From the NCBI GenBank assembly GCA_035079385.1, contig JAVHKY010000027.1, positions 744,001 to 808,000 on the forward strand: a stretch of 64,000 nucleotides of DNA. Direction: 5' to 3'. Position numbers and translations under genes: made by a program. The first letter of the stretch is position 1, and each line of letters starts with the position of its first letter. Below the pieces are notes generated by a model that saw only the letters and a list, made by a program, of their open reading frames with translations, ran no database searches and was not told the origin of the DNA. This DNA comes from Aspidiotus rigidus. Lineage: Eukaryota; Arthropoda; Insecta; Hemiptera; Diaspididae. This document shows, one piece after another, positions 11,440 through 23,984 of the stretch.

Positions 11440-14030
11440 AACAAAAATAAAATTTATTCTCAGCCCTGCTTCTGAGGTATTCTAAGTAAGTCCGCCCCCT
11501 CTTATCATATATAACTCGGAGATCGGAATTTCTCCAAGTCCCCTCCTATTATATATAGCTCTAAAGTCCGGGCCTGTGACGTCATAGATCTGGTGCAACA
11601 ACATTTTTCAGATTCCCCGTGACCCATGAATTAGGTTATCTGCTAACCCTTGTTCAACTCCGTTAAAGAACCCGTGAGTTTTTACGTATATAATTTTTGA
11701 TATTTTTTTTTTTTTCGATCTCCAATTTTTGCATTCGGTGAGATCCGCGACGAATTTTCCCCCGGTGAGTTCCCTGGTCGCGGCGAATCATCAGGCTCCT
11801 CTTGAATTTCAGTGCTACTGGATTCATGTCAAGCGTCCTTTCATCGCCATGTTAGGGGATGATAGAGAATAGGCCGAAGCTGGTCGTTTGTATCAAAAAT
11901 TTGTGCGATTCTGTAATCTCTTTGAATGTCAATTATCAATCGGTCCTTATCGATTATCGAATTCAAAAAATCACATCGTGAAAATTGTTTTTGTTATAAT
12001 TTGGTCAAGACGCTGGTTGAAGTCATACGGTTTACCGAACATTGAATGCAATAAAAGGTAACAAAACGTTCATAATTGCAGGCCGTATCAATCAGATCCG
12101 CACGTCGAAAGGTCAGTCTACGGTCGTTTGATTTCCTTCCCTATTTTTGTATTCGTTTCACGAGCATTTTTGAGTATGTTGTATAAAAAAAAAGGCGTTT
12201 GATTTTCCTTCTTCGCTGAAGGAAGGCGGGTTGCGGTATATCGTTTGTCAGCAATATTCCACCGACACGTCGTTCTTAACGAATAGAGACTGCCCCCTCT
12301 ATGTGGTAGAAATATAGGAGCTACTTCACGGTAGTATACAGAATGTTCCGAAAATGAGAGAGCAATAAAAAATTTTCGAGCGTATCGGCCATTTTTCGGC
12401 AGCTCGTAAAAACAAGGCGATGTTGTACCCGGGATGCTACAATTACGAGAGGCTGATAGAGCGCGACAATAATAAAAATTATTGCGTCTATCAGTCCCTG
12501 GAAAAGCCCTTTCGAATACGGAGACGGGGTAGAGTATCGCGTGTTTTATATTCTCGCGAAAGGGCGCCGATACTCGTTGAAACATCGAAAATATGAAATT
12601 TATTAATTCGTCATCGATATGGGCCACGATTACCTACCGGGTATAATGGTGCTTTGTACTTTGCGCGTTTTAATAAAAAGCTCTTCGAAATATTTCGTAC
12701 ATTAATGAATCATAAATACAAATTTATACGCCGCGATACTCGACGCTAGTATTCCTCTAACGAAGAATCCTCTCTGTGCACTAAAAAAAAAAAAAAAATT
12801 TTATGGTTTTGAAAAAAGACAGAAAAGAAAGTGGAGAAGCGGGTGATAAAATGCCGAGAAAAGGGAGAGACGAAAAAGAAAGCATGAACCGATGTTACAC
12901 GCGCTGTAACACATGTTATTCGCGTATTTGTATAATCTGCAACGTTTTTCTTCATTCGTCGACGATGTCTCTTTCTTTCCACAACAGTATTATCGTACGC
13001 CGGGGAATCTTAGTAATGTTATTTTTGAATTCGTATAAGCCACGGTATTTCATTTTTCGCGCAATTCTTCCATTATCGCCGAGAATTACGTTGTAACTCC
13101 GTTCAGCTCTGCGAATTACTGTAAAAGTCGTAAGGAAACGCTAATTCGCGTGATTTCTTCTTCCTCTTCTCCTATGCGGATTGTCAAATTGAAGACGGAG
13201 GCACATCGCAGAAAGAGACGAGTCCGTCCTTACGCTGAATTCCAGGAGGCTGTACGAATTCGTGGGCACTTCTTTAGAACGAGTAGCCGCAAACTCGCAC
13301 TGACAAGCTCGGCTTGCGGTTTCCCCATTTTCCTTCGTTAATTAAAGCGTACACATCAAAGGCAAAGTTATGCTATTCTCTGGCTTCGGTGGGATAACCG
13401 ACCTTCAAGCGGCGCGGTAAATCGTAATGTAGGGATGTCGACTAAAAGATTCCGTAACTTTTAACTAACTTACAATCATGTCTAGTAATAAAGTACGAGT
13501 AGTACAATAGTATTTGGATTAATGCTTTACGTATGCGGTCGTCCTATACATGGAAATTTCTTTTTTGTAACCTTTCCTCCTTACTATTTAATCAATTATC
13601 TTACTCTTACGTTTACTAAATGCTTTCTCGTATCTCAACCGTTAACTCACACTATTGTTGGACTTTTCTTGAAGCTCGCTCGTCCATTGTTAATGCTAGT
13701 TGCATAAAAGTTTGAAAGCTTCTATCAGAAGGTACTTTGACGATATAACACTGAACGATGTCCTCAATTTTTTCTGACCATAACTCGAATTGTATGAAGA
13801 GCTCTGACGGGTTTGAATTTTCTACGGCTTTAACTTACCATGATAAATGAGAGAACAATATTTCTGGATAATGTTATTAACGTTCATTGGTGAATAAAAA
13901 TTACTATTATTTTGAATCAAGCTATAACTGCATTTGAACCTGATTTGTAGCATTGGCGTAGATATCAAAGAAGAAGAAAATCGAAGTACTGGAGACCCCT
14001 AATTAACCTTCAGTAGATACGCTTCATATT
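11440..14030. other. No gene recognised
   Basis: Mostly unique sequence with more CpG-containing words than the repeat mosaics around it. The minus strand has a 169-codon open frame at 12627-12118 that is long for its setting. It has no recognisable domain, its composition looks random, and no splice partners were found, so I leave it uncalled. Confidence 0.5.
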
Positions 14031-14033
14031 TTT

Positions 14034-14354
14034 AACAGAGAATCTGTTTCATGGAGAGGGCAAGGCGGAAATGGAGGGAAAAGGAAGAACGAGACCTGGA
14101 GAAATTTTAATGGGGGAGACTTGGAAAACTGACGGGTTCTTTAACAGAGTTGAACCAGGGGTGGTAGGAAACCTGTGCACCTGGGATCTGAAAAATGTAG
14201 GTTGTGGATGACGTCATCTAACTGCCCCACAAGCTATATTTGATAAGAGGGCGACTTGGAAAATTTTCGATTGCCGAGCTTTGCCGACCAACCGGACGGT
14301 GAACGGCGGACGTTTTTTCCGAAAATCGTCCGCAATAAAAACAGGTTCCCTATT
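14034..14354. repeat. Short inverted-end repeat unit
   Basis: It begins with ACAGAGAATCTGTTTCATGG and ends with CGGACGTTTTTTCCGAAAAT, CGCAATAAAAACAGGTTCCC. These are diverged versions of the end modules seen at 9816 and 10967. It contains the module GTTCTTTAACAGAGTTGAAC through GATCTGAAAAATGTAG, which recurs at 31400, 32575, 38235 and 38470. It also contains one TGACGTCA octamer (14209-14216). Confidence 0.55.
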
Positions 14355-14759
14355 AAAAATTTTATATAAATGAGAGGGGAGAGACGAGTTGAAAATTTTT
14401 CAGTCCTCAAGCTTAATATGAATAGTGCACTCAAATAGGTCAGATGGACATTAGTAGGACACAGGGCAGGTATAGGACACTTTTAGGACACAGTATTGAT
14501 AGAATTTTCATCAAAATTATGATCCTAAAATTTAAACTAAAATATTACCCCAAAATTTATTCTTTAAATTACGATAAATGAGGTAAATTCTTTACCTATG
14601 ATTTTTCAATGCTCACAGGTGTTCAGGCAAAATTTATCAGCAGTATTTGGCGTTATTTGACTCAAATCACTGTCACCAAGGATATATAATTTTCACCTAG
14701 GCAGGGATGCAGTATTTCATTTTCACAAAATTGTACATCATTTTCACAATTGAACAACA

Positions 14760-15590
14760 TAACAATTCAGTGGCGGAACAATTTCCCTCCACTAGAGTTG
14801 CCGACGTCAAGGTGAAGGAGTCCTTCACTCAGTTAACATGTATGAAAATTTAAATTTGAATTTTCTGTCAACATGTACTAAAATTTAAATTTGAATCAGT
14901 CTCTCTTTTTCTCATGTGTGAAAATTTAAATTCGAATTACCTACTCTTTAACCATCCATTATGGCTGCCTGTGACGTCATTATCGGTATCCTTGACGCCT
15001 GCTTGTGACGTCGTCAGAATCATCAGCTTGGGCTCTCTCCTTTTTTAACAGGGAACCTGTTTTATAGGAGGGTATTTTGAAGGAAAATGACGGGCGCCGG
15101 GAGGAGCAGAGTGAAGGAGTCCTTTCTCTTGATGTAATGAGAAAAAGGGCGGTAAATAATAGAGTGAAGTATCTCTTTGCCCTGACATCATCAGAAAAAG
15201 AGTGGCAAAGTTGAATTTAAATTTTGGTACATGTTAAACAGAGTGAAGGACTCCTTTACCCTGACGTCACAGAAAAAAGACTGGCAAATTGAAATTTAGT
15301 TTAGCTACGTATTATCATACTCTATACGTACTGAACGATTGTTGCTTTCATAAGGCTAATGTAACTGAGAGAGAGAAAGAAGAAATGGGGTATTCGTAGC
15401 TCATTTGTTCAGAGAAATGAGTATTCGACTATACGGGGCAAAAAATACTACTATTTTTTGTTTTTTTCTAATTTAGTTGTTGTCCAGCATTACAGAAACC
15501 AACTTCCTAGAACCCAATAGAAGGAGCAATTTTTATAAGTTTCATTCAGTTTTTCCATGACTGTCTCATACGTTTGTGTTTTGATAAAAT
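14760..15590. repeat. Degenerate GTGAAGGAGTCCTT/TTTACCCTGACGTCA repeats
   Basis: Words such as GAGTGAAGGAGTCCTT, CAACATGTA and AAAATTTAAATTTGAAT recur in both orientations at 14810-14950 and 15105-15300. Another ACAGGGAACCTGTTTTAT terminus lies near 15049. A segment at 15313-15400 (ACTGAACGATTGTTGCTT, then GAGAGAGAAAGAAGAAAT) recurs as a tandem pair at 30050-30220. Confidence 0.5.
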
Positions 15591-16803
15591 TAATTAGCCT
15601 ACTTACAAATACCTATAGGTATCTGAAATAATTTATAGTTGGTGAGTCTATTTGTCATCACTTGAACTTCAAAGAAAACCATTGAAGAAGAAAAAGCTCT
15701 TCGACATCACTGTCTTTGAAATAATCAATTGATAAACAGGAGAAAGATAAAATTGAATCATCTGATTATCTAATTAACTAGAGATTGATTAGCTATCTGA
15801 GCTGTACAAAAATAGGAATTTCTAACGTGCGATGTGTGCAAGTATATGTGAAACATTTTTTTACTCTATAATTATGGCATGCTAAAACAGATAATCTGCG
15901 GGTTTATTGATGATGTCGTATCGTCACACCATGAAAGCATCTCGCGTATCTCTGTTTATGTACCTGTATGGGTCACTCTTGTTTTTTTGCCTACTAGTTA
16001 TTTCTTCCACAAACATAGGCATAGAAGACCATTCCAATGCTAAACAGACGGCGTCATCATCGATAGTATCACAACCAGGAGAATCTTCTCCTTCCACGAA
16101 AACTGATTTAGAAGATCATTCCAATGAGATGCAGTAAATTCCACTGCCAGGTCAATCCTTTAACTACGTTAAAAAACAGAAGGATAAAATTGTCGACAAA
16201 ACATACTCGTACCACGAAACGTACAGATTGATTCTAGATGCACTATATGAATGTGATATGAAGACCTTTGTGGATTTGCTGATCCCTGAAGCTTTTCCAG
16301 TTGTCAGTCAATCACTGCCAGTGTCGAGTGCTACTTTAAATATCTATCAAACATTGAATACTTACCCTGCATGAGACTCGATTGTAGCGAAGGCAACGTA
16401 TTACGTAGTGCAAAGGATGACAGCCATGTTGCTGTTGGTCGTTTGGAGTTAGTTATTTATATGCTATGAAGAAGAACATGCCGCATTATGTCGTATCGTG
16501 TAGCACTCTCAAAGCTTTTTTTCAACTTCTCGGATATGTGGTTACCAAAAATGTTGAATTTGAGAGGATCTTTGATGGTAAACTCAAAGCTAAGTTATCA
16601 ACCCACTTGCGTTAGTGGTTAAGAATGATAAGGATCGTCATAAAACGATCAGTGCGTGGATTCTTGTACCGTACAACCGTATAGACAAAAAGATCTGGAT
16701 AAAAAAGACTGAAGCCTCTAACGAAGATATAAAGCTGAGTCTGAAAGAACGCTTGAAAGATCAAACCTATTTTAAGGGGAACGAAGAGAAATTTGTTTTG
16801 TAG
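15590..16803 (+). pseudogene. AAA-ATPase-like pseudogene, copy 1, ATPase domain deleted
   Basis: From the ATG at 15931 the N-terminus matches copy 2 (MKASRVSLFMYLYG, a hydrophobic segment, then IEDHSNA and PSTKTD). A stop follows at 16136-16138. After a KDKIVDKT remnant near 16195 the sequence jumps straight to YETYRLIL-like C-terminal text (near 16215), corresponding to copy 2 after 18512. The whole nucleotide-binding region, about 1.1 kb, is therefore missing. Further frameshifts follow. The final 60 codons (16615-16803, VKNDKDRHKTISAWILVPY and on to the TAG) are in normal orientation. The 5' flank from 15590 is also shared with copy 2, so the two copies arose by tandem duplication. Confidence 0.75.
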
Positions 16804-16810
16804 ACTAATT

Positions 16811-19133
16811 GGCCTATTTACCTATATCTGAAATAATTTAGTTGGTGTGTCTATTAGTCATTACTTGAACTTCAAAGAAAACCATTGAAGAAGAAAATGC
16901 TCTTCGAAAATTGAATTATCTGATTATCTAATTAACTAGAGATTGAACAGCTATCTGAGCTGTACAAAAATAGGAATTTCTAACGTGCGATGTGTGTAAG
17001 TATGTGTGAAACGTTTTTTTACTCTATGGCACGCTAAAACAGCAAATTTGCGGGTTTATTGATGATGTCGTATCGTCACACATGAAAGCATCTCGCATAT
17101 CTCTGTTTATGAACCTGTATGGGTCACTCTTGTTTTTGTGTCTACTAGTTATTTCGTCCACAAATACTGGCATAGAAGACCATTCCAATGCTGAACAGTC
17201 GCCGTCATCACCGATAGTATCACAACCAGGATACACTTCTCCTTCCACGAAAACTGATGTAGAAGATCATTCCAATGAGATGCAGTCGTCGTCGTTACCG
17301 AAAATTCCAGGGCGATTTCAAACCTATTACGACGTTGAATCGCAGAAGGATAAGAATTACGTACTTGTGGACAAAACAGACTTCATTAGAAAACTAATAG
17401 ACAACGATGACATACGTTTATCCCACAAAATTTATTTTCTCTCGCGTCCGAAGACCTTCGGAAAGACGTTCTTTTTATCAATGGTTTATGAATTTTTGAA
17501 TGGAAAAGCATAATTCTTCGACGGCACTGCCATAGCATCAAGAGGAAATGCGATAAAAGAGGACGGAAAATGGAACCCGCGCCCGGTTATCTCCATTGAT
17601 TTTAGTGACCTTTGTATGGAGACCCCGAAAGGTCTTAGAAACACACTTCGAAATAGAACAAACGCAATAGCCGAAAAGTATGGAATGAGCACAAAGAGTA
17701 GATACGGTGTAATCAAATGGCTGATTCGAGAGTTGAATTCCAAGTTCAATCACACAGTCATCAGTATTCTGGTTGACGAATTCGATTCCCTCATGGCATT
17801 CGCACCCAACAGACGTGTTCTAGAAGGTATCAAAAAGGAGCTTAATTTGTTCTATTCGGAAATCAGCACCGCTGCATTCGTCTCGGAATTATGGTTAGTT
17901 CTTATTCTGGGAGTTGATAAATTACAAGTATTTAGTGATACAATGAATGGTTTAGTAACGGATCTAACATTTGACGACAAATTTTCTTCAATTATGGGTT
18001 TTTCTGCAAATGAGATCAAAAAGAACTTCAAAACGCATTTGGATAAGTTTTCCAAGAAAGAAGGCTGGGATACTGCTGATATACTGCTAAGAAAATTGAA
18101 AATCGATGCGGAGGCTACCTTTTAGCAAGGAAAACATGTATGCTACACTACTAGACGTAGGTTCAGTTTGTTCTTGTCTACGTGAATTCAAATTGTCAGA
18201 TTTTAGGCCCAAAACCGATGCTCTAGCCAATATTGTAAAACGAATGCAAAATGAGCGAAAGGGTATCGATTATTTTGCATAAAGGAGAGCGAACTCGAAG
18301 AACAATACGGCACCAAGAGTAAAAAGAATGTACCATTGTACATAGAAATGCTATGCCGAGGCTATCTTACTATCAAGAAATACCATCCAAAGTCCAAGGA
18401 GGTATTTCTCAGCTATCCAAATGAAGATATTGAAAAACGTATTGAGAGAGTCCTTCCCGTAGCGTTGAGAAGCCGAAACGCAGACGAAAATAAAACAGAC
18501 AAAGAATCGTACCGCTTAGATTTGAAGGAATTGTTTCTAGAGGTACTAGATGAATGTGATATCGAGACCTTTGTGGATTTGCTGATCCCTGAAGCTTTTC
18601 CAATTGTCAGTCAATCATTGCGGTACAAAGTGTCGAGTAAAGATGAAGAATTAGTTGCTACTAGATACAATCTTTCAAGCATTGCATTGAATACATTGAG
18701 ACTTGATTGTAGCGAAGGCAACGTATTACATAGTACAAAGGATGGCAGCCGTGTTGGTCATTTGGATTTAGTTATTTATGCCATGAAAAAAAACATGCCG
18801 CATTATGTCGTATCAAGTAAGCCTAAAGAGAGCACTCTCGAAGCTTTTTTTCAACTTCTCGGATATGTGGTTACCAAAAATGTTTATATCTCTGTTAGAG
18901 GCTTCAGTCTTTTTTATCCAGATCCTTTTGTTTTTACGGGTATACGGTACAAGAATCCATGCACTGATAGTTTTGTGACGATTCTTATCATTCTTAACCA
19001 CTAACCCAAGTAATTTGATAACGTCAGTTTCGAGTTTACCATCGAAGATTCTCTCAAATTAAAGCTGAGTCTGAAAGAACGCTTGAAAGATCAAACCTAT
19101 TTTGAGGGGAACAACGAGGAATTTGTTTTGTAG
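16811..19133 (+). pseudogene. AAA-ATPase-like / PD-(D/E)XK-type pseudogene, copy 2
   Basis: Starts at the ATG at 17082 with a likely signal peptide or anchor (residues about 5-27, LFMNLYGSLLFLCLLVISS). Next comes NYVLVDKTDFIRKLID, a phosphate-binding-loop-like SRPKTFGKTFFLSM, a Walker-B-like ILVDEFDSLM (near 17770) and GFSANEIKKNF. This order is typical of the AAA-ATPase-like family found with PD-(D/E)XK nucleases (PF09820/PF08011), best known from bacteria and some fungi. The C-terminal part (18336-18884) has GHLDLVIYAMKK. Lesions: a stop at 17511-17513, a frameshift near 18118, another near 18260-18300, and an inverted segment at 18885-19060. It is not functional as it stands. Confidence 0.75.
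18885..19060 (-). repeat. Inverted segment inside AAA-ATPase-like copy 2
   Basis: Left of the segment both copies share GGTTACCAAAAATGTT; right of it both share AAAGCTGAGTCTGAAAGAAC. In between, copy 2 (176 bp) is the reverse complement of copy 1 at 16556-16730 (175 bp). The coding text VKNDKNRHKTISAWILVPY therefore reads on the minus strand here but on the plus strand in copy 1. Confidence 0.85.
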
Positions 19134-20370
19134 CCTATACCCCCTCCCCCTCATTGTTTTCCAGCTCGTCAAAGAATCAAAAAGTCGAAAACTTCATGGA
19201 GAGTAGGCTGACTGAAGGTACCTTTCTAGTAATCATATCCAACAACCTCAACACCCCGTTAGTTAATATTATTTGTTACCAAAATACCTTTCATAGAGAA
19301 GTGACGAAGTTTCAATCCTTCTTCCCAAGGAATGAGTGCTTTGATAAACCTCTGGAGCAGTCACCTAATCAAACATGAAAAAGGTAGGATGGAAAATCCA
19401 GTTCTCGCGAAGCTTCATTTAATTCTCCTAATGAAGTGGTGCAAACGTAAACGGCGTTAATTTCTCTCATTCGTTTCTCTACTTACAGCATTCATCGATA
19501 GATCGTCTTCGCGTCGGTCGTATAATATTTGTTTGTATTATGTATGTGGGTCTTGTAAAAAAACGTGTAATTTTACGAATGTTGCATCCTGTGCGTTACT
19601 GACTTTAGGAGAGTAGAGGCAGTTAGCTGGTCTCGTCTATTTCGTTTTGTCCGTGCTGTTTGACCGCCGCTGGAACGAACGTCTTTTCATTAAGTAAATA
19701 GAGGCAAGAAACGAGTCTCATCTACAAAGACTCTCCGTCTACGTTCGATTCATGATGTCAAATAAATTGCATAACCGAATTCCCGTACTCCGAGGATCGT
19801 TCTTTACGATCGAGATGCTGCGTGAGAACCGGACTGGAAATTATTAGCAGAACGAGTATTCTACACAAGAAGAGAATATTGACTATTATGCAAAATCAAA
19901 GAGTCTAATCCGAGTAAGATCGATACAAAGATGTGATTAATAATATGAGAATGGGTTTTTGTTCAAAAAAACGTCGATTGAATTTCAATTTTCTCTCTTC
20001 TCTCCAATTTTCGCTATAACAGCATGGCAGGTGTACAATACTGGATAATTTTCCAATAGCTAGCACCCCATGTTTTACCAACTTTTCTCGTTGAGACGTT
20101 CAGCTTTCCTTACACATTTATTTATAGGCTTCTTTATTAATTTATAAAATTTTTTTGTCCGCGGAACTCCTCCAAAACTACTGGGTAGATTTTTTCTTGT
20201 AACTTGGCCAGATTATAGTTTTATATCGGAAGATGTGTTCCTACAATTTTTTTGAGGATGGAATAAGTAGTTCTCGAGAAATTTTCTATTTTTTAGAAAA
20301 TTTCTTACTATTATGAGTAGCTGCTTACGCTACAAGAAGCGGATTTTCTTATCCTTTTGTTGTGATGAAG
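19134..20370. other. No gene recognised
   Basis: AT-rich sequence. A 74-codon open frame at 19154-19378 resembles nothing known. The rest looks unique, without clear repeats. Confidence 0.5.
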
Positions 20371-20373
20371 AAC

Positions 20374-20436
20374 CTTTTATTCAACCGGTTCATTCCTAAC
20401 GATGGGTTGATTGAATTAGTTTACAAGAATTACTGA
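20374..20436 (+). mobile_element. Tail fragment of a Penelope-like element
   Basis: Translation gives LLFNRFIPNDGLIELVYKNY and then TGA. It closely parallels the C-terminus of the PLE at 60.7-61.8 kb (NSYIPEDGLIELVY). Only this last piece is recognisable, so it is a relic; the upstream boundary is not visible. Confidence 0.6.
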
Positions 20437-21279
20437 CACAATGCCCTTCCAGTCCAATTGATGGACAGACTGAGAGGAGTATTCAGCACGTTCCCGTTTA
20501 ATAAGAATACGTCATCTGATGAAGAAACGTCATGGTGTAGGAGTGATCTTCCAAAATTTCAAACCGGTCTAGTCTCTACTCAAGTAACATGGTGATGACG
20601 CGCTAGTTCAGTCATGATTTGACCGACTTTTCTCATTAGGAAGTAGAGCGACTATATGAATTAAGCAGCCCTTTTCCATCAATTTCATGAATTAGGCTGG
20701 CGATTGTATGAATTCGACAACATTTAATTACACTTCTCAGTACTGATACAAAGAGTGCGATTATGTTTTGTCTTCATTTTCATCGGATAAAATGTCCGAG
20801 TTATTTCAAATTATAGGGACTCCAATGTGCCCCATATTTTTAGTCAGACAGTTCGTTGAACTGATTAAATCTAGCAAATGTCCATTAAAAGTTAGTACAT
20901 GGGCACCTAATTATGAGAATAGCTGTGGTAGGCAAAACATTCAGGAAGTTCATTGCTCCCACTCCCCGTCCACCTTGCTCTATGATAGTTTTTCTTTAAT
21001 GCAATCTTTGAAAATTTATGTTTCCATTACTCCTCCGAGTATTCTTATTCATATATGATTAATTGTAATCTAACAACTCTTTAAAAATTTTTTTTATTAC
21101 ATGTCATCTTTATGTTCTTAATTTAAGCACTGAATTTCAACAAAATTTCAGCCCAGCTTCAGCCTAAAAAAATTTTGAGATTTCCTCGTACATATACCTA
21201 TATTTCGGCTTATAAAATTTTTGGTCCACGTATCTCCTTCAATGCAAGGGATAGGAGAGGTTAGAGCGAAGACATTAAA

Positions 21280-21410
21280 CATGTCGGAACGACGGCTTCC
21301 GAAACGAAGTTGAACGAGGATTGTAGGGACCCTTTTCTATAGATCAAATTGGTTTTGGTATTGACAATTCAAAGTCTCTGTACTGTCGTATTATGTTAAG
21401 GCTCATAAGT
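21280..21410 (+). repeat. Copy of the GACGGCTTCC composite module
   Basis: GACGGCTTCCGAAACGAAGT, TGAACGAGGA, a changed AGGGACCCTTTTCTAT terminus and TTTGGTATTGACAATTCAA. These are diverged versions of the modules at 6165, 31888 and 37800. Confidence 0.6.
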
Positions 21411-21413
21411 CTA

Positions 21414-21812
21414 AATTCTTCCAAATTCCTTTCCTGTTATATATTATGGCAAAGATATCGAAATTTTCATAATTCCCCCTTCTATCAGGTATTATGGCTT
21501 GAATGTCGACATTTCTCCGTGTCTCCCTTCTATCAGATATTACGGCTCGAAAGTCAAAATTTTTCTCAGTCCGTCGCCTATCATATTATTTCATGGTTTG
21601 AAAGTTAAAACTTTTCCAAGTTCCTCTTCTATCAGATATTCCGGCTCAAAAGTCGAAATTTTTTCCAGTCCAAATCCTTTACATCGAAATTTTTCTGAGA
21701 CCTTCTCCTACCATGCATTGTGGCTTGGAAGTCGAAATCTTTCTGAGTCTCCCTTCCATCATCATATTATGGCTCGGAAGTCGAAATTTTTTCAAGTCCA
21801 AATCCTTCATTA
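21414..21812 (+). repeat. Tandem array, about 58-60 bp unit
   Basis: About seven degenerate units each read roughly TTCTATCAGATATTATGGCT, CGAAAGTCGAAATTTTT, then CAAGTCC or a variant. The same unit, or its reverse complement, is scattered singly through the composite repeats at 6.3, 9.2, 32.2, 32.5, 37.1 and 38.0 kb. Overlapping open frames on both strands are by-products of the period. Confidence 0.7.
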
Positions 21813-22039
21813 GGATAGACCATGTTCCGCCGGACGTCGTACGTAGTACGACAAATTTTATCAACCTCTCCCCCCTCCCCCCGCGTAGGACAGATTCTCT
21901 GTCAAAATTTGGATCGTTCCCCTGATCATCTCATTATGGCGGACAAAAAAAAAAAAAAATGACGATCGACAATGATGATGATTTGTGCTCTCATAATTCA
22001 TCCTATCTCCCTCCTCCCCCTCAAAAATCGATAAGTAGT

Positions 22040-23860
22040 ATAATTTTATTATTCAAGTTGTCTCTGTGATTGAATGAGGAGGATTAAGTCATTTTTCATA
22101 ATCTCCAATCACTCTTTGTTCTTTAGGTCACAACGTCTTGTCATTCTCATTTGGCATAATATTTTGTTTTGAACATATCACTCGTTAATTGACTTCCATC
22201 AACTTTACGTCGGGTCTTTAATTAGTCATCGTACCAAAACTGGAGGACTCCTTTCAAGTAAGGACTCCCACTGAATGAAAATAAATTAAAGTCGCGAGCG
22301 ACTTCTTGCGATCCCGAACGTTTAAATATTCCAGTCGTAGAAAAATTGCTCGCCAACGTGTCTTATCGAGCACGCATTCATTTCAAAAAAGACCACGTTT
22401 GTGTTGGCGTAAAGGACGACACCCTTTTGTTCGCGCGTTATAAATTATAATTTTCCGCCTAGCTGCGGTCCGCCTAGCTGAAAGTGTGTTGACCCTTTTT
22501 AATGGCTTAGGTAAGCTCTGTGTATCGTGATACGTATATATGTATACGATACGGACTAGCCTTTGGGAATGGCTTTTCAGCTTTCTCGTTACATACATTA
22601 TTTCGTGTTTTTCGTTAAAAAGAACAATAGGAAAGATAAGAGACGGTCGGTCGCCCGCGTCGATGATATTATTACGTGTATTAATACCTAATTAAAGTCG
22701 AGCTCTTATTATTGGTCTCACTGGATCGAGAAGTGCAATCTACGCCGCGAACTTTTTCCTCTTCTGTACGTTGGTTTAGCCAGAAAGGTGGACCCAACAG
22801 TATAATATGCTCTCACTTTCGCGTGGTCTTCTCACCGTGACTCCGGTTTGTCTATGATGCGTCATAATGGTTCTTATATGCGATGTACAACATGTGTAAT
22901 AAAAATCCCATAAAAGTTTTGTTACCTTCGCCTACATACATACTGCGAAACAATGTATCCGCACGTACAATAGGTACGAAATTATTAAAAAAGTTCGTTC
23001 TGTGTGCAGAATTATATGCAAACAAAAGCACGTTAGCATACATTTTTCAAAGCTCGCATTTCTTATGGAAAAAAATGATTCTCGAGTTTCTAGAGAGCGC
23101 GCAGTATAACTACTAATGAAGTCTGCTGCGATTTAAATAAATGCGATTTTCGCGCCCGTAATTTCACCTATTTAAAGTCAGACGTCGTTTTTCTCTTCGT
23201 CACTTCTTCAAAATCAAGCTGACGTGTTTTACTTTAGTAAATCAGCGCGCGGGCTTTGTGCAATTATATATTGTGTACGGATACGAGATCGTATTTGCAC
23301 ACTCATACACACGTTTTGTACATAATATACTAAACTATATCGGAGTTGCGTATTCGAAAATTGTTTCTCAAAAGTTTCATTATTATCAAATGCGGTATCG
23401 CGTGACAATCGACAGTTAGATACGTAGATAGCTATTATGGGAAAAATACGAGCGTATAACTTTTAACTCGCTTCTAATCAGTTTTCATACATCGCGCGGA
23501 AAATTCATTGCAGTTTTAAACCGCGCGCGAGGATCTCCACATCTCTTCTTCGATATTATTAGCAGTTTTGGCCGTTGATAAAACTTTCGATACATTCGCT
23601 AAAATAGAGTTTTTAATTGTTAAAATTCCTGCGTTTAGAAAAGGAGAGAATGGCACGAGATATCGTTTCGAAATTTTAAACGATTTAATGATTATTTCGA
23701 ATTTAGTAAATTCGTGACGAGATATCCTCGCTACGATATCGGGAAGTAGTTCAAAATTCAAAAATACTTTTTATTTTTCTCCCTTGGAATCAGGCCAGGA
23801 GTCTAAATAAAATTACAAATGTTACTTCGTAATGTTTTTACAATGTTTGCATTTCGTAAC
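22040..23860. other. No gene recognised
   Basis: Looks like unique intergenic sequence with CpG-containing words and no repeats I can name. Short frames of 60-80 codons on both strands overlap one another and show no protein features. Confidence 0.55.
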
Positions 23861-23984
23861 TGGAAAGAAGTCTGTTGTTCACAACTACTATTTTCCCAGT
23901 TATTTCTCGGCTTTTAGAGTTAACGCGTTGGAGAAAATTTACGGCTTCTTTAGAGGACGATGTGAGGCAGGGTACCTGTTTGGC

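Noticed and set aside
10052..11475. Repetitive open frames on both strands with 14-residue periodicity
   Set aside because: By-product of the 42-bp minisatellite, whose period preserves frame; open in several frames and both strands.
12118..12627. 169-codon minus-strand open frame
   Set aside because: No domain, random-looking composition and no splice partners; long frames arise by chance in a window this size.
18813..19001. Separate minus-strand gene
   Set aside because: It is the inverted piece of the AAA-ATPase-like copy 2, as comparison with 16556-16730 shows.
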